Assembly: GCA_030704615.1 (NCBI GenBank)
Contig: CM060732.1
Span: 41,149,053 to 41,213,052 of the forward strand
Direction of reading: 5' to 3'
Source of the DNA: Takakia lepidozioides
Lineage: Eukaryota > Streptophyta > Takakiopsida > Takakiales > Takakiaceae
Length of the DNA: 64,000 nt
The translations under genes and the position numbers were made by a program. The notes under the pieces were generated by a model that saw only the letters and a list, made by a program, of their open reading frames with translations, did not search any database and was not told where the DNA came from. This document shows, one piece after another, positions 11,550-23,032 of this stretch. Position 1 is the first letter of the stretch; the number at the start of each line of letters is the position of its first letter.

Positions 11550-12180
11550 GAAAGCTCTCTGTAGAAGCGACGACGTGGCGTGGTCCCCTGTTGTGGGTTT
11601 GAGTGGGCGAGGGTCGCCATAACCGACGGCGGGGCGTGGCCCTTTGCGACGGGTTTTTTTGGGCAGGGGTTGCTGCAACCGACGGCGAGGCATGGCCCCC
11701 TGCAACGGGGGTTTTTTTTTGGCGATGTATAGGGTCGCTAGAACCAACCCCTCTGGAACGCCCAGGTGACTGTTGCCACGCCCAGGCGTCGCAAGATGGG
11801 GCCCCACACCGCTGGCTGGCAACGCCCCATGGCGCCACGTGTATCAGTTTTTTATGGCAGTCCTCCAGGCACTTCCAAGAAAAAACACTCAGCGACACCG
11901 AGCCGTCGTCCTACACAATGCTGTCGGCTGGAAGGCAGCGACGGCCGGACGTCGCTAGCAGGAGGCCCTGCCAGCACTGTGGATTGCCTAAAAGCGACGT
12001 CGTCTGGGCGTCGCAGGGGGGTGGCGGTGCTTAGCGACCCCCATCCGTCGGATAATAGCAACTGTATTCTTGCCACGCCCCTGCGACGAGATTGCGACGC
12101 CTGGGCATCTCAAAATGGGGCTTGGACCCTGCCCCAAAATGGCGATTTGCCACGGCGTCGCTAAACCCCTCCTCCCGTGG
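11550..12180. repeat. GC-rich degenerate short-repeat block
   Basis: Composition changes abruptly to GC-rich. Variants of ACCGACGGCGGGGCGTGGCC and GCGACGCC-type motifs recur, first at roughly 70-base spacing and then irregularly. Overlapping frames on both strands are a by-product of few AT-rich stop codons. It resembles a decayed minisatellite or the interior of a non-autonomous transposon. Confidence 0.55.
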
Positions 12181-13262
12181 TTTCTTGTCGTGAAATGGCT
12201 GCCAAGGTGAAACGAGTTACTGAGCGGGAAGAGGTGGTAGCCCAGAAACGATTCGGACAGCAAGAACGAGCCCAAAAGAAGGTTTTCGATGCGATTTGGA
12301 GCACCAAGGCATGTAGGGTATGCGTCACAAGGCAATGGGAACCCCGGAGTGAGTGTAACACATGAGAATGGTAGTTATGGTAGCGGCAGGTGATCGTCTA
12401 CATTTTGCAATAAAAAACAACACCCCATTCTCCTTAACGGGTTCCTGACGCCTTACTGCGGCAATGCTCCGCCCCTATGCAGGTACAATCAATGCATCGC
12501 CATGGAACGGAGTCACGCCAAGGCCCATGGCGAGGACACTACCCACCTTGTGGTCTACCCACTACGTCCCCCTGCCATGACAAGAATCCCACTGTAACCA
12601 TGTAATATGAACTTGAGCCCACTGCAACCACGTAATATGAACTTAAGCTTCTAAGTCATCTCACCTGCATGCAGCAAGACGACCATGGATCTAAGGGGTT
12701 GGTTTACCTGGTGCCCGGGACCCACGTTGATGTCTTTTGTGAATCTCTTTTGTCAGAGTTGGTTTGGAAGGTAGTAAGTTTTGAGAATGTCTTTGGTCAG
12801 AGTTGATTTGGAGTGGTTAGTTTTGAGGTCCGCCGTTGCACATATAGACAAATCTCTTTGGCCAGACTTGATTTCGTTGGTGATCAGTTTTAAGACCATC
12901 AATGGTTTGACTTTTGATGCATTGAATACCACTATAGAATGGAGGCCAGGTCATGGGCAATTACTCAAGAAGTTTTGAATTGCTTAAGGAATGCACGTTT
13001 GTAGATGCAACACTTGTGCATGTGAGGCAGTTGCAGGCTTTGCATTAGATATATTTTGGGTGTGTATTGGTTGGGTCTACCGCACACACATAGGCAAATA
13101 TGTATTCAGACTTTGATAACTCGTATGAAATGGCCACTTGCATAAGAAAAAATGTAATTCATATGAGGCCCCGGTTGTTGTATTGCTAATCCAATGGTAC
13201 CATTATCTCCTCAGTGCACCTCATGTATAAGTCACACTCACTAAATGCACACATTTGGGTGT
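12181..13262. other. Unassigned DNA
   Basis: No gene is recognised. Between about 12730 and 12900 three diverged copies of a TTTGGTCAGAGTTGATTTGG-like segment ending in TTTTGAG can be seen, suggesting an old local duplication. Confidence 0.45.
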
Positions 13263-13945
13263 TACTACCTTAGACCAGCAACGTTCCTTGATGGCCTCAT
13301 TAAATGAATAATCCCACATAGAAGAATGTAATGCATTTTCCAATATAGTCTATATCTAATCCTAAAATTATACATCGGAGACAAACCGGCCACTTTCAAA
13401 TGTTCTCTACTCAACCAGCCATTTAAGCTATTCGTGAAGATCCAACATACTATCCATTTCCAATTATGCAGCTTAAGGTTTTGTGCTCATTGAATAATGA
13501 TATATCCATTAAAATATTTCGTCCATATCTTTGTGTCATCTCATCTTCCTTTCATTATCTCACGTTCCACTACATAGTTTTATGTCTTGGTTATACCTCA
13601 CATAGTCTCATGTCATGTATCTCAATTCACATTGAAACATGAATTCATGATAACATGGGGAGTAAAGTAGTTAACAGATAATTTATAGACATATCATATC
13701 ATATCAAAGTTAGGATAAGATTAGGATAGCATAACGCATTTCTAGACTCAAGCCTATAAGCACCGTGGCATATGAATCTGCATCCTAAACCTAATTATGA
13801 TATAAGCCCTTCCATTTTCAAAAATTTCTCAACAACATACATCAACAAAACCTTCCTACCAATGGTATTACAAGTTGAGAACCCAAAAGAACAAACCCTC
13901 ATAACTGAATTCACCACCCAAAAAAAAAAATGAAGGGGATGAGTT
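13263..13945. repeat. Direct repeat copy A of the KNOX-flanking sequence
   Basis: From 13268 (GCAACGTTCCTTGATGGCC region) to about 13945 the sequence parallels 14288-14960 in the same orientation with many substitutions and small indels. In both places the repeat lies on the 3' side of a KNOX homeodomain-exon copy (minus strand), so the pair looks like an old tandem duplication of exon plus 3' flank. Confidence 0.7.
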
Positions 13946-14070
13946 GTAAGTTGTCTAATTGAAAATTTAGTTCAATTTTGCAAGTAAATGGAAAGCAATT
14001 GCATCTCATCTTCTCATCTTCAGGAAGTCATTTATAGCAACTTGATGATCTTGTTGTCGCATACGAAACT

Positions 14071-14206
14071 CCAATTATTCAGTGAGTTTGCCATTGCCAC
14101 TTGGAAACTTGGCATTGCGATGCATCCATTTGTTCACACAAGTCCAATGACGCTTCCGCTCATTGATAAATCAATTGTTGATTTGTTTGGCATTCAAGTC
14201 GCACAT
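14071..14206 (-). pseudogene. KNOX homeodomain last exon, copy 1 (most diverged, truncated)
   Basis: The minus strand encodes MCDLNAKQINN, then TGA in place of the invariant helix-3 tryptophan codon, then [10 protein letters not shown] and a tail ending KFPSGNGKLTE and stop. This aligns with the last exon of the KNOX gene at 19026-19184. The 5' third of the exon (DIEKIRLQE) is missing. The stop falls in the DNA-recognition helix, so this copy cannot encode a working homeodomain. It is the oldest of the three copies judging by divergence. Confidence 0.82.
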
Positions 14207-14287
14207 AATGTGATCCATTCTAATTAGAACTATAACATTAATTCAAATAGTTCCACAATTACTATTATATTCCTAGACATTGCTTAT

Positions 14288-14434
14288 ACTAAACCAGAAA
14301 CGTTCCTTGATGGCCTTGAATGAGTACTCCCACATAGAAGAAATTATGTAACGTATTTCTTGCAACTATTGTCTATACCTTATGGTGAATTACACAATGG
14401 AGCCAAATTCACTTTCACATGTCTCCACTCAACA
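14288..14434. repeat. Direct repeat copy B, part outside the inverted arm
   Basis: The repeat equivalent to copy A starts at 14288 (ACGTTCCTTGATGGCC) and runs on into the left 862-bp inverted arm. This 147-bp part is not included in the inverted duplication. Confidence 0.6.
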
Positions 14435-15296
14435 TAGTCGATTGCTCATATTTGACCTATTCGCGAAGATCCAACATAACATGCATTTTCAATTATGCAC
14501 CTTAAGTTTTTGTGCCCATTGAATAATGATATATCCATTGAAATATTTCATCCATGATATCTCGATGTCATCCCATCTTTATTTCAAGTTATCTCCCGTT
14601 CTACTATATAGTTTCGTGTCTTGGTTATACCTAACATAGTCCCATGTCCTGTATCTCAATTCATATATGAGAACATGAGGAATAAAGTTGTTTAAAGATA
14701 ATTTATATCATATTTTAGTTAGTTAGGATAGCACTTATGATAGCTTAAGGCATTTCTAGACAAAGCCTAACGACAAGCATATGATTTCTAAACCAACCAA
14801 ATTATGACGTCTTCACAAATTTCTCAACAACATATATCAACAAAGAGTTTCCTACCATTAGTACTACATATATGCAACAAAGACTTTCTTACCAATAGTA
14901 TTATGAATTGAGAACACAAAAGAACCAACCCTCATAACTGAATTCACCACCAAAAAAGAGGAAGAAAAAAGTTGAGTTGTAAGTTATCTAATGTTGTCTA
15001 ATAGATAAGTTTTTGCAAGAACTCAATAACCGCAACGGTGACAAATACGGAGTTAATTCCTTGAGGGGTAACAAAATTTGTGTCAGATTGGATAGAGACA
15101 ACCAGCAACTGTTGATGTACACAACATCCACAAGATCATAGAAATGGTTGCCACAATATTCACTAGAAGGTTTCTCGGATGTTGTTGAGCATTTCTACCA
15201 CTTCAAGCCAAGGCTGGATGCACTCATTTGAAGACTAAACTTTATCCATATTGATAGATTACATTTACTACAAGGGCTCTAATTCGCTAGCTCTCC
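14435..15296 (+). repeat. Left arm of 862-bp inverted repeat
   Basis: The arm begins TAGTCGATTGCTCATATTTG and ends AATTCGCTAGCTCTCC at 15296. Its reverse complement occupies 16619-17480, the same length to the base, with only scattered mismatches. It overlaps direct-repeat copy B. Neither arm carries a recognisable gene. The near identity of the arms, compared with the strongly diverged copy A, means the inversion-duplication is younger than the direct duplication. Confidence 0.9.
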
Positions 15297-15308
15297 GGAC
15301 TTGCCTCT

Positions 15309-16411
15309 TCCACTTGTCCATAACCAACTTTAATTGAAAGCTTGGTGTGTGCAGGAAGCTGTTAGTGAGCTACAACAAAATTCAACAAGAAGACTGCGGA
15401 CCCAAAGTTACAAGTGTCAACATCAAATAAGTATATTTGGCCGCGGCCGAGATCCCAGTGTCATACTCTTAACCCCCAAAGAAGTGTCTCTTACTCCATG
15501 TAAATGTTGTGTGTGAACCAAGTGACCACAATAGCAAACCGACTAACTCAATGCAAGTAACTTCTGAAAATTATTCATCAAACCAACTCCAACTATTTCT
15601 TCAGTTTGTCCTTGCCACTCGGAAACTTGACATTGGGATGCATGCACTTGTTCTCACCAGTCCAATGACGTTTGCGTTCGTTGACGAACCAATTGTTGAT
15701 CTGTATCGCATCCAAGTCGCACATTTCTTGGAGGCGTATCTTCTCAATGTCCTACACGCACACAATGTTTGTATGTTTCAGATCCCAAAGGATTTAGAGA
15801 ATCCACATGTACAAACATTTTTAGGAGAACTATTCGTACATCTAAATAGAAGTCAATTGCTACCTATCACTGAGGCTGCAAATACATATGTCAATGATGG
15901 TAAGTGAAAAGAAAACAAAAATTTATGCTTAAAAAAGACACGTATTCACCGTAGGGTAGGGCCATGACTGATGCTTTTCAAACCAATCTTTCAAAATCTG
16001 ACGAGCATGTAAGGGGAACCTCCCTTTTTTGCTCACAGGGTGAAACTCATATATTAGACCCGCAATGTAAGGTCGATATTTTTGATGAAGGAGTCTCTTC
16101 AGCTCAAGGTCCGGGGCCATGGGGTCGATGATTATGCTATAGTCAATCAACGTGGGATCAATAACCCTAAGGTCGATCTCATCATCCTCTCCTGCAACCC
16201 AAAGTTCTCATGATTTTCGTACTCCCGCACCGCTTCACAAAATTTCAAGCTATTGTCAGATCACTCTCACTCTAAGATTCTACGCGTCAGATCAACTTCA
16301 TGGTTTCATATCCCTAGATAGTTAGATACATGTATAGTATGATACACCACTTTCATACCTATCAAATATAATCCAGTATTTTATATATGTGTATATTTGT
16401 TCGGATTCGTA
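15309..16411 (-). repeat. Duplicated KNOX 3' segment, copy 2 (loop of the palindrome)
   Basis: This 1.1-kb stretch matches 18742-19843 closely in the same orientation, starting at CCACTTGTCC and ending near TTTGTTCGGATTCG. It contains the last two exons of the KNOX gene, the intron between them and 3' flank. It occupies nearly all of the loop between the two 862-bp arms. Confidence 0.9.
15593..16200 (-). pseudogene. KNOX ELK/homeodomain exons, copy 2
   Basis: The last exon (15593-15751, 159 bases) is essentially the same as in the intact gene and retains the [13 protein letters not shown] recognition helix. The upstream exon ends at 15950 after HQSWPYPT and includes [16 protein letters not shown]. 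Further upstream, seven bases present in the intact copy (within the FGFDIAG codons, near 16198) are missing, which shifts the frame. The KNOX1 and KNOX2 exons are absent upstream. On its own it cannot make a KNOX protein, although its exons could in principle be spliced as alternative 3' exons of the neighbouring gene, whose transcription runs toward it. Confidence 0.82.
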
Positions 16412-16618
16412 TAAACAATGTTTTCAAATAAATATGTTTCAGATTCCAAAGGATTCATATATACTTCATAATCCACATGTACAAACATGATTGGGAGAAC
16501 TATACATACATCTAAATAGAAGACAAGTGTAATTATCTGTGGAGTCTGTAAATACACACACACCGATGATAACTTAACGAGCATTCTTAAGCCCAAATGG
16601 TAAGAACCGCTGCTGATA

Positions 16619-17480
16619 GGAGAGCTAGCGAATTAGAGCCCTTGTAGTAAATGTAATCTATCAATATGGATAAAGTTTAGTCTTCAAATGAGTGCATCCA
16701 GCCTTGGCTTAAAGTGGTAGAAATGCTCAACAACATCTGAGAAACCTTCTGTTGAATATTGTGGCAACCATTTCTATGATCTTGTGGATGTTGTGTACAT
16801 CAACAGTTGCTGGTTGTCTCTGTCCAATCTGACACAAATTTTGTTACCCCTCAAAGAATTAACTCGTATTTGTCACCGTTGCGGTTATTGAGTTCTTGCA
16901 AAAACTTATCTATTAGACAACATTAGATAACTTACAATTCAACTTTTTTCTTTCTCTTTTTTGGTGGTGAATTCAGTTATGAGGGTTGGTTCTTTTGTGT
17001 TCTCAATTCATAATACTATTGGTAAGAAAGTCTTTGTTGCATATATGTAGTACTAATGGTAGGAAACTCTTTGTTGATATATGTTCTTGAGAAATTTGTG
17101 AAGACGTCATAATTTGGTTGGTTTAGAAATCATATGCTTGTTGTTAGGCTTTAGTCTAGAAATGCCTTAAGCTATCATAAGTGCTATCCTAACTAACTAA
17201 AATATGATATAAATTATCTTTAAACAACTTTATTCCCCATGTTCTCATATATGAATTGAGATACATGACATGGGACTATGTTAGGTATAACCAAGACACG
17301 AAACTATATAGTAGAACGGGAGATAACTTGAAATAAAGATGGGATGACATCGAGATATCATGGATGAAATATTTCAATGGATATATCATTATTCAATGGG
17401 CACAAAAATTTAAGGTGCATAATTGAAAATGCATGTTATGTTGGATCTTCGCGAATAGGTCAAAGATGAGCAATCGACTA
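16619..17480 (-). repeat. Right arm of 862-bp inverted repeat
   Basis: Reverse complement of 14435-15296. It begins GGAGAGCTAGCGAATTAGAG at 16619 and ends CAATCGACTA at 17480. No clear target-site duplication flanks the 3046-bp inverted structure. Confidence 0.9.
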
Positions 17481-18741
17481 ATAATTATATATTATACAAT
17501 CCTTAAATGAAAATCAATTAAAAAACAATAAAGATCAACAAATCCAAATAATTGCATGACTCCCAAACAAACGTAACGTAGATGTCACTTCATCTTAAAG
17601 AGTTACTCAAGTTTCTAAGGGATGTACTTGGAACGGTTGAAAATTCCCAAGTATATGACCCATTGATCCAACCATCACTTTTTTGGAATAACAAAATTGG
17701 TTATAAAGATGAAATCCAACATACACTACACAAACCAATTGACTTTGAAGTCTGGGATTTGTCATAAAGCTGACTTGTGAATGAAGAATGGTTGATAATA
17801 ACTTGGCGATGTTGTGTCTTAACCACTACCATTAAGTTTGATGGATATCCAACAAAATCATATAAGTTTGTTCTCTGGTCACTTAACCCTTAAGTTCCCA
17901 AGCCTTTTTTTGACTTTTTACCAATTTTGGGTACCCAGCTGCAGTAAATTGCCCCTAGAAACCTACCATAAATCATCCGGAGATTCCAGCCTTATAGCAA
18001 TGGGCCCAGCTCATTTATGCATGACATACCAAAAAACGAGCCAAGTCCACCGTGGAAAATGTGAGATTATAGCGTTGGCCCGGACCTCAAATATCAGGTC
18101 CCAAAGAAAAAGTGAGAAAAAAATTGGTTTGACCAGATTAAAACCTAGCTTTATCCAATTTTGCTTGCCCCAAGACCCACCATTTCCAAATCGATAGTGG
18201 AGTGGCTATGACCCCACTAAATCGCAGGTCCAACTGATTTTTTCACCTATGGTTGCTATGCATGCAATTACATGGGGGGTTGAAATCTCAAAATTGACAA
18301 GAGAAAATGTGCCTCCAAATGAAGTATTTTTTTTTCTATAAAAAATTTAAAAGCCAATGGTGGATGTGTGTATGTAATGCTCACACACCACAGGTGAAGC
18401 GTTTTTTCTAAAATTGCTAAATTTCTGCCAAAAATGGCCTTTGGAGTGCAATCTATTTTGGGCTTGTTTACTTGCCACGTCAGCGGTCAACAAGCCCTTT
18501 TCAGGCCCCAAAACGTAAATGAGAGATCTAAGATATTTTTTGTAGGTTGTAGCTTTTGTTTTTTTTAAATTTTTTTTTTTGCATCATACTCGAGACAAAT
18601 CCCTTGTCATTAAAGCTTCAGGAGTGGGGCCCATCATATTAGATCTGCAAAAATTAGGTCGAACTGCAAATTTAAAAGTGACCTGATTCAGGTCGCTTGG
18701 GAACGTAAGAGTTTCAGAGAGTCATGGATAGGATTCTAGCT
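17481..18741. other. Single-copy spacer between palindrome and KNOX gene
   Basis: No equivalent of this 1.26-kb stretch exists elsewhere in the window and no gene is recognised. It separates the intact KNOX 3' flank from the right inverted arm and may be an insertion. Confidence 0.45.
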
Positions 18742-19843
18742 TCCACTTGTCCACAACCAACTTTAATTGAAAGCTTGGTGTGTGCAGGAAGCTGTTAGTG
18801 AGCTACAACAAAATTCAACAAGAAGACTGCGGACCCAAAGTTACAAGTGTCAACATCAAATAAGTATATTTGGCCGCGGCCGAGATCCCAGTGTCATACT
18901 CTTAACCCCCAAAGAAGTGTCTCTTACTCCATGTAAATGTTGTGTGTGAACCAAGTGACCACAATAGCAAACCGACTAACTCAATGTAAGTAACTTCTGA
19001 AAATTATTCATCAAACCAACTCCAACTATTTCTTCAGTTTGTCCTTGCCACTCGGAAACTTGACATTGGGATGCATGCACTTGTTCTCACCAGTCCAATG
19101 ACGTTTGCGTTCGTTGACGAACCAATTGTTGATCTGTATCGCATCCAAGTCGCACATTTCTTGGAGGCGTATCTTCTCAATGTCCTACACGCACACAATG
19201 TTTGTATGTTTCAGATCCCAAAGAATTTAATTCACATGTACAAACATTTTTAGGAGAACTATTCGTACATTTCAATAGAAGACAATTGCTACCTGTCACT
19301 GAGGCTGCAAATACATATGTCAATGATGGTAAGTGAAAAGAGAACAAAATTTATGCTTAAAAAAGACACGTACTCACCGTAGGGTAGGGCCATGACTGAT
19401 GCTTTTCAAACCAATCTTTCAAAATCTGACGAGCATGTGGGGGGAACCTCCCTTTCTTGCGCACACGGTGAAACTCATCTCTTAGACCTGCAATATAAGG
19501 CCGATATTTTTGATGAAGGAGTCTCTTCAGCTCAGGGTCCGGGGCCATGGGGTCGATGATTATGCTATGGTCAATCAACGTGGGATCAATAACCCCAAGG
19601 TCGATCTCATCATCCTCCCCTGCAATGTCAAACCCAAAGTTCTCATGATCTTCGTACTCTGGCACCGCTGCACAAAATTTCAAGTTATTGTCAAATCACT
19701 CTAACTCTAAGACTTTACCCCTGAGATCATCTTCATGGTTTCATATCGCTAGATAGTTAGATACATGTATAGTATGATACACCACTTTCATACCTATCAA
19801 GTATAATCCACTGTTTTATATATATATATTTATTTGGATACGT
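18742..19843 (-). repeat. Duplicated KNOX 3' segment, copy 3 (part of the intact gene)
   Basis: Direct-repeat partner of 15309-16411, about 3.4 kb away. It includes the last exon, the intron, the ELK exon and part of the preceding intron of the intact KNOX gene, plus 3' flank down to CCACTTGTCC. Confidence 0.9.
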
Positions 19844-22099
19844 ACAGGCCCAGCCCCCCAAAACCCGCCCCCCCCCCCATTAATTAAACCACAATAGAGT
19901 CAACGTCGTGTCTTGCACTGGAGACACATTATACACAATTCTAGATACGTTCCGTATATGGTACTCTCCGTTGGCGGCGGAGTTCAATCACAGGACTCTT
20001 TCCTCAGACTCACGTCCCTAGTTCTCTTGTAATCTTGGTCAACAACTTGCTTTCTGTACTGGGTTGTTTGAGAAGTGGAGGTCGCTTCAAAGGACATTGG
20101 CTCTGTCAGATCTTGAGCTTTTGGTTTTCACTTTCAGATTTGGTACGTGACCAGTGCACTTTTAGGTTTGGTCATGCCCTGGTCATGCACGAGTCTATAG
20201 AAAACAAGACTGATTAGACACGGGGAGTCTTATTTTTGGCACGAGCAGACACTGTGATTCACGAGCCTAGAAAAAAGAAGAGAAATACTGAGAGTCTTAT
20301 TTGTTCACACTAAGGGAGGACTCTAGATAAACCAGATAAATATTGAGATCTCTGTCTAATTTTTGGCACACTGAAAACAAATATTGTGAACGAAGCAGAC
20401 ACATGCGACAGATGCGACAGAGCCAAATTACTGGAGCTGCACAATATAGCTCAGGCTACCCCAGCATTCATAAAGACTTCAGTCCTCACCGGTTACCATA
20501 GATACTTTTAAGCTATCAGATATTGACTTGCTGTTCATGACCGCAGACATTGATTTTTCTTTTTCACAGCACATCTGTATCTAGAGAATATTGATAAGTA
20601 CTCACTATTGACATGGTGGCCACATATATCCTCAAGTTCCTTGGTAGCGTGGGCATGATACTCCATGAATCCTTTGAAAGGGTCCTCTATATCATCCCGG
20701 AGTCTGGTGAGCAGATCCACATACGTTTTCTGGGGAGCCATCAAACAACAGATCACATTTTGAGTACTAGACTTCAGCAACTCAGCAACTCTCTTAAGTG
20801 TCTGACAAAATCTTACTACCAGAAATCAGCACAGTCCCAGTACCTCCCAATGCGAAACCTCTGCAACATCAAGCTGTTTGAGGCCATGTGCAAGCTGTGC
20901 TAGACTTCAACAAGCTTCCATAAAAACACACATGTGACATATGTGAGAAATTGTGTCATCTAAACAGGACATACATACCATGAAATAGTCGAGTTCAGGG
21001 TCATCTCCTTCGGCCGGTAGTCCTCCAACTTGAAGGTGCACAAATTTGTTTGTAAGGTTATCCAGCTTGGAATGAAGTTCTTTAGGGGCCCCAATCTGCA
21101 TGCAAGCTTATGATTTGCTTACAAGGTGGCAATATGTGCAATATAAACATTCCCTAAGCTTTCAAGGATGCACTACCGATTAAATCTGTCAAAAAAAATG
21201 GAATTCATCTGTGAATGATTTCTGGATATATGACATGAATTGATCAAGAATACGAGCCAATCTATATAAGTACAGTACAGATGGTGTTCAGGCTTGACCT
21301 TGAAACAGTTCACATGGGCTACTACCAAATCTGGATATAGAGGGTGCCCAATGATGGCTGCCCTGATCAAGCTGTCCGTCTCTGGAACCTGCTGAACATC
21401 CACAGGTCTGACATATCAGCCTAAAAGCTCTCTAAAAGACCATGTCATCCAAACCAGCTTGCAGCTCCATACTCTGGCATGCATAGTTTCTGTAACCTTA
21501 GAGTGCTCAGGACACATTTCTGGAAAACTCATTAATGCGTCAAGTACCTGAACAGGCGTAGAAGGGCCTGGTTCATGATATGCAGGCGCTTCTGAATTGA
21601 CAATTCCATCCGCCAAAACTTCCATTGATCTTAGTAGCTGAGCGGATCCAGGGCACTTGTAGGAGAGGTTCCGCCTGAGTGTTTCGATATCTCTGCTGAG
21701 CAGTGTCTCAGGAGTGTCGAGAGGTACTCCCTCCACATGAGTGGCGTAAGAGCTTCCACTCGGTGCTATCGGTGGCCCAGTGAAGGCCGGCACTCCGGGA
21801 TGATTCACCAGACATTGTCCAAACAATGTGTAAATCGATGCATCTGCTGGGGCAATATTGACGTTTATCAGGTCTGAAGAGGCGGCCGGCAGTGCAGTTT
21901 CTAGAGTCTGAGTCGTCGTGTCGAGATAAGGATGATACTCGAACAATTGACCTTGTGGCTCTGACGAGTGCACATGCTGATCCATGGAACCAGAAGCAAA
22001 CTCAGTCAGAAAACAATTCGGCGTGGGTTGCTCCCCAGTGTTATGTAAACCAGCCATATGAGGCTCTGTTGGAGAGCCTCCCATCCCTGTGGCATGCAT
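19026..22099 (-). CDS. KNOX (KNOTTED1-like) TALE homeobox transcription factor
   Basis: Six exons join in frame, giving about 460 residues: 22099-21497 (3' end uncertain, 21473 possible), 21388-21299, 21095-20979, 20729-20606, 19667-19378 and 19184-19026. In order they encode a variable N-terminus; KNOX1 ([20 protein letters not shown] then [14 protein letters not shown]); KNOX2 (PELDYFM joined to [10 protein letters not shown] and [12 protein letters not shown]); the ELK segment [18 protein letters not shown]; and a homeodomain with the TALE-type PYP (HQSWPYPT) and helix 3 [17 protein letters not shown] proteins act in the nucleus with BELL partners to control meristem or sporophyte programmes. 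The intron after WPYPT is at the usual KNOX position. The sequence is divergent and I cannot assign class I or II. The last two exons are duplicated downstream (15593-16200) and the last exon again (14071-14206). The start at 22099 is the first ATG after an in-frame stop. Confidence 0.9.
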
Positions 22100-22851
22100 G
22101 GCACTCAAAGTTTCAATCAGTCTTTAGCTCCCAGCTTGTAACTACTATAAACACATTTTTTTCTCGTGTTTATGCACCTGATTCTGCAATATTATCGAAT
22201 TTATTCATGTGCTGTTCTGGTCCAACTACTTCCTGCCATTACTCTGGATCGATACTGCAGGTAGACCTGGCAAAACCATAACGCGGGTCGCTTTTACAGA
22301 TTGTTTGTACATGTACGAGTTCATTTCTAAGCAGTACCAGGAGCACTCCCCACAAGCTGCATTGGTTCAAAGGAAAGAGGAGAGTCCAAACAGAGCCAAA
22401 TTATGGACTGTAATTTTCATCAAGCTGGACTACCAGCTACTTATGTAAGTGTGGAATTGGGGCCTCTCTGGGGCGGCCTTCGACCGACAGATGGTGCTGT
22501 AGTATTGTCATCAACATCCTACGAATAACTTCAGTACCCATTGAGTTGTGCCCCTGCAGTTACCCACACTCTCTCCAGCAGTTTATAGAGGTCTACTGGC
22601 TATCTCTTTTGAATGCACTGAGCTATTCAAAGCAGCTTTGATTTGTTGAAATCTGGTCAACACTTTTGAAGCAGTACTGTTTGCTCTCGCTTGATATTTT
22701 CATTCACATAGCATATGACTCCTTTTCAGTTTTCTGTTGAAGCCTTGTCCGACACTGCTAAAGACTAAGTCAGCATTCGCTTAAAAGGTTTCCGCTTACA
22801 AGCTCCATAGCAGTTTCTCCTTTCAACGTCACCTAGACTACCATCGACGAC

Positions 22852-23032
22852 CCTTCCGCAAGGTGAGGGGCACCACGAACTCACCACCATCATGCATGGA
22901 CTCGCCTGGAGAACTAGACCAGTAGTTCTTGGAATCTTCCTCAGTACTCTGAAAACCACCTATCCCGGACTTAGACGCCCCCGCAAGATACTTGTCTTTT
23001 CCTCCAAGCTTCCCCTCTACAGCCCGAGCCAT
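22852..23032 (-). CDS. Possible alternative first exon of the KNOX gene
   Basis: An open frame begins at ATG 23032 (MARAVEGKLGGKDKYLAG) and runs to VVPLTLRKG. A GT donor at 22851 leaves one base over. An AG acceptor just before 22086 would restore frame and continue as [12 protein letters not shown] of the KNOX first exon listed above. This would add about 60 residues at the N-terminus. The join is arithmetically clean, but no motif supports it and the frame could be chance. A pyrimidine-rich tract at 23230-23310 lies just upstream, where a 5' leader or promoter would be. Confidence 0.35.

Noticed and set aside
11603-12164. Overlapping open frames on both strands in the GC-rich block
   Set aside because: Open in several frames at once because stops are rare in GC-rich repeats; no domain text and internal repetition.
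15509-15907. Plus-strand 132-codon frame and its matches at 13988-14227 and 19071-19253
   Set aside because: These are antisense shadows of the three KNOX homeodomain exon copies; the minus strand carries the recognisable protein.
14435-17480. Reading the 862-bp arms as LTRs of a retrotransposon
   Set aside because: The arms are inverted, not direct; there is no PBS, PPT, gag or pol in the loop, and the loop is KNOX gene sequence.
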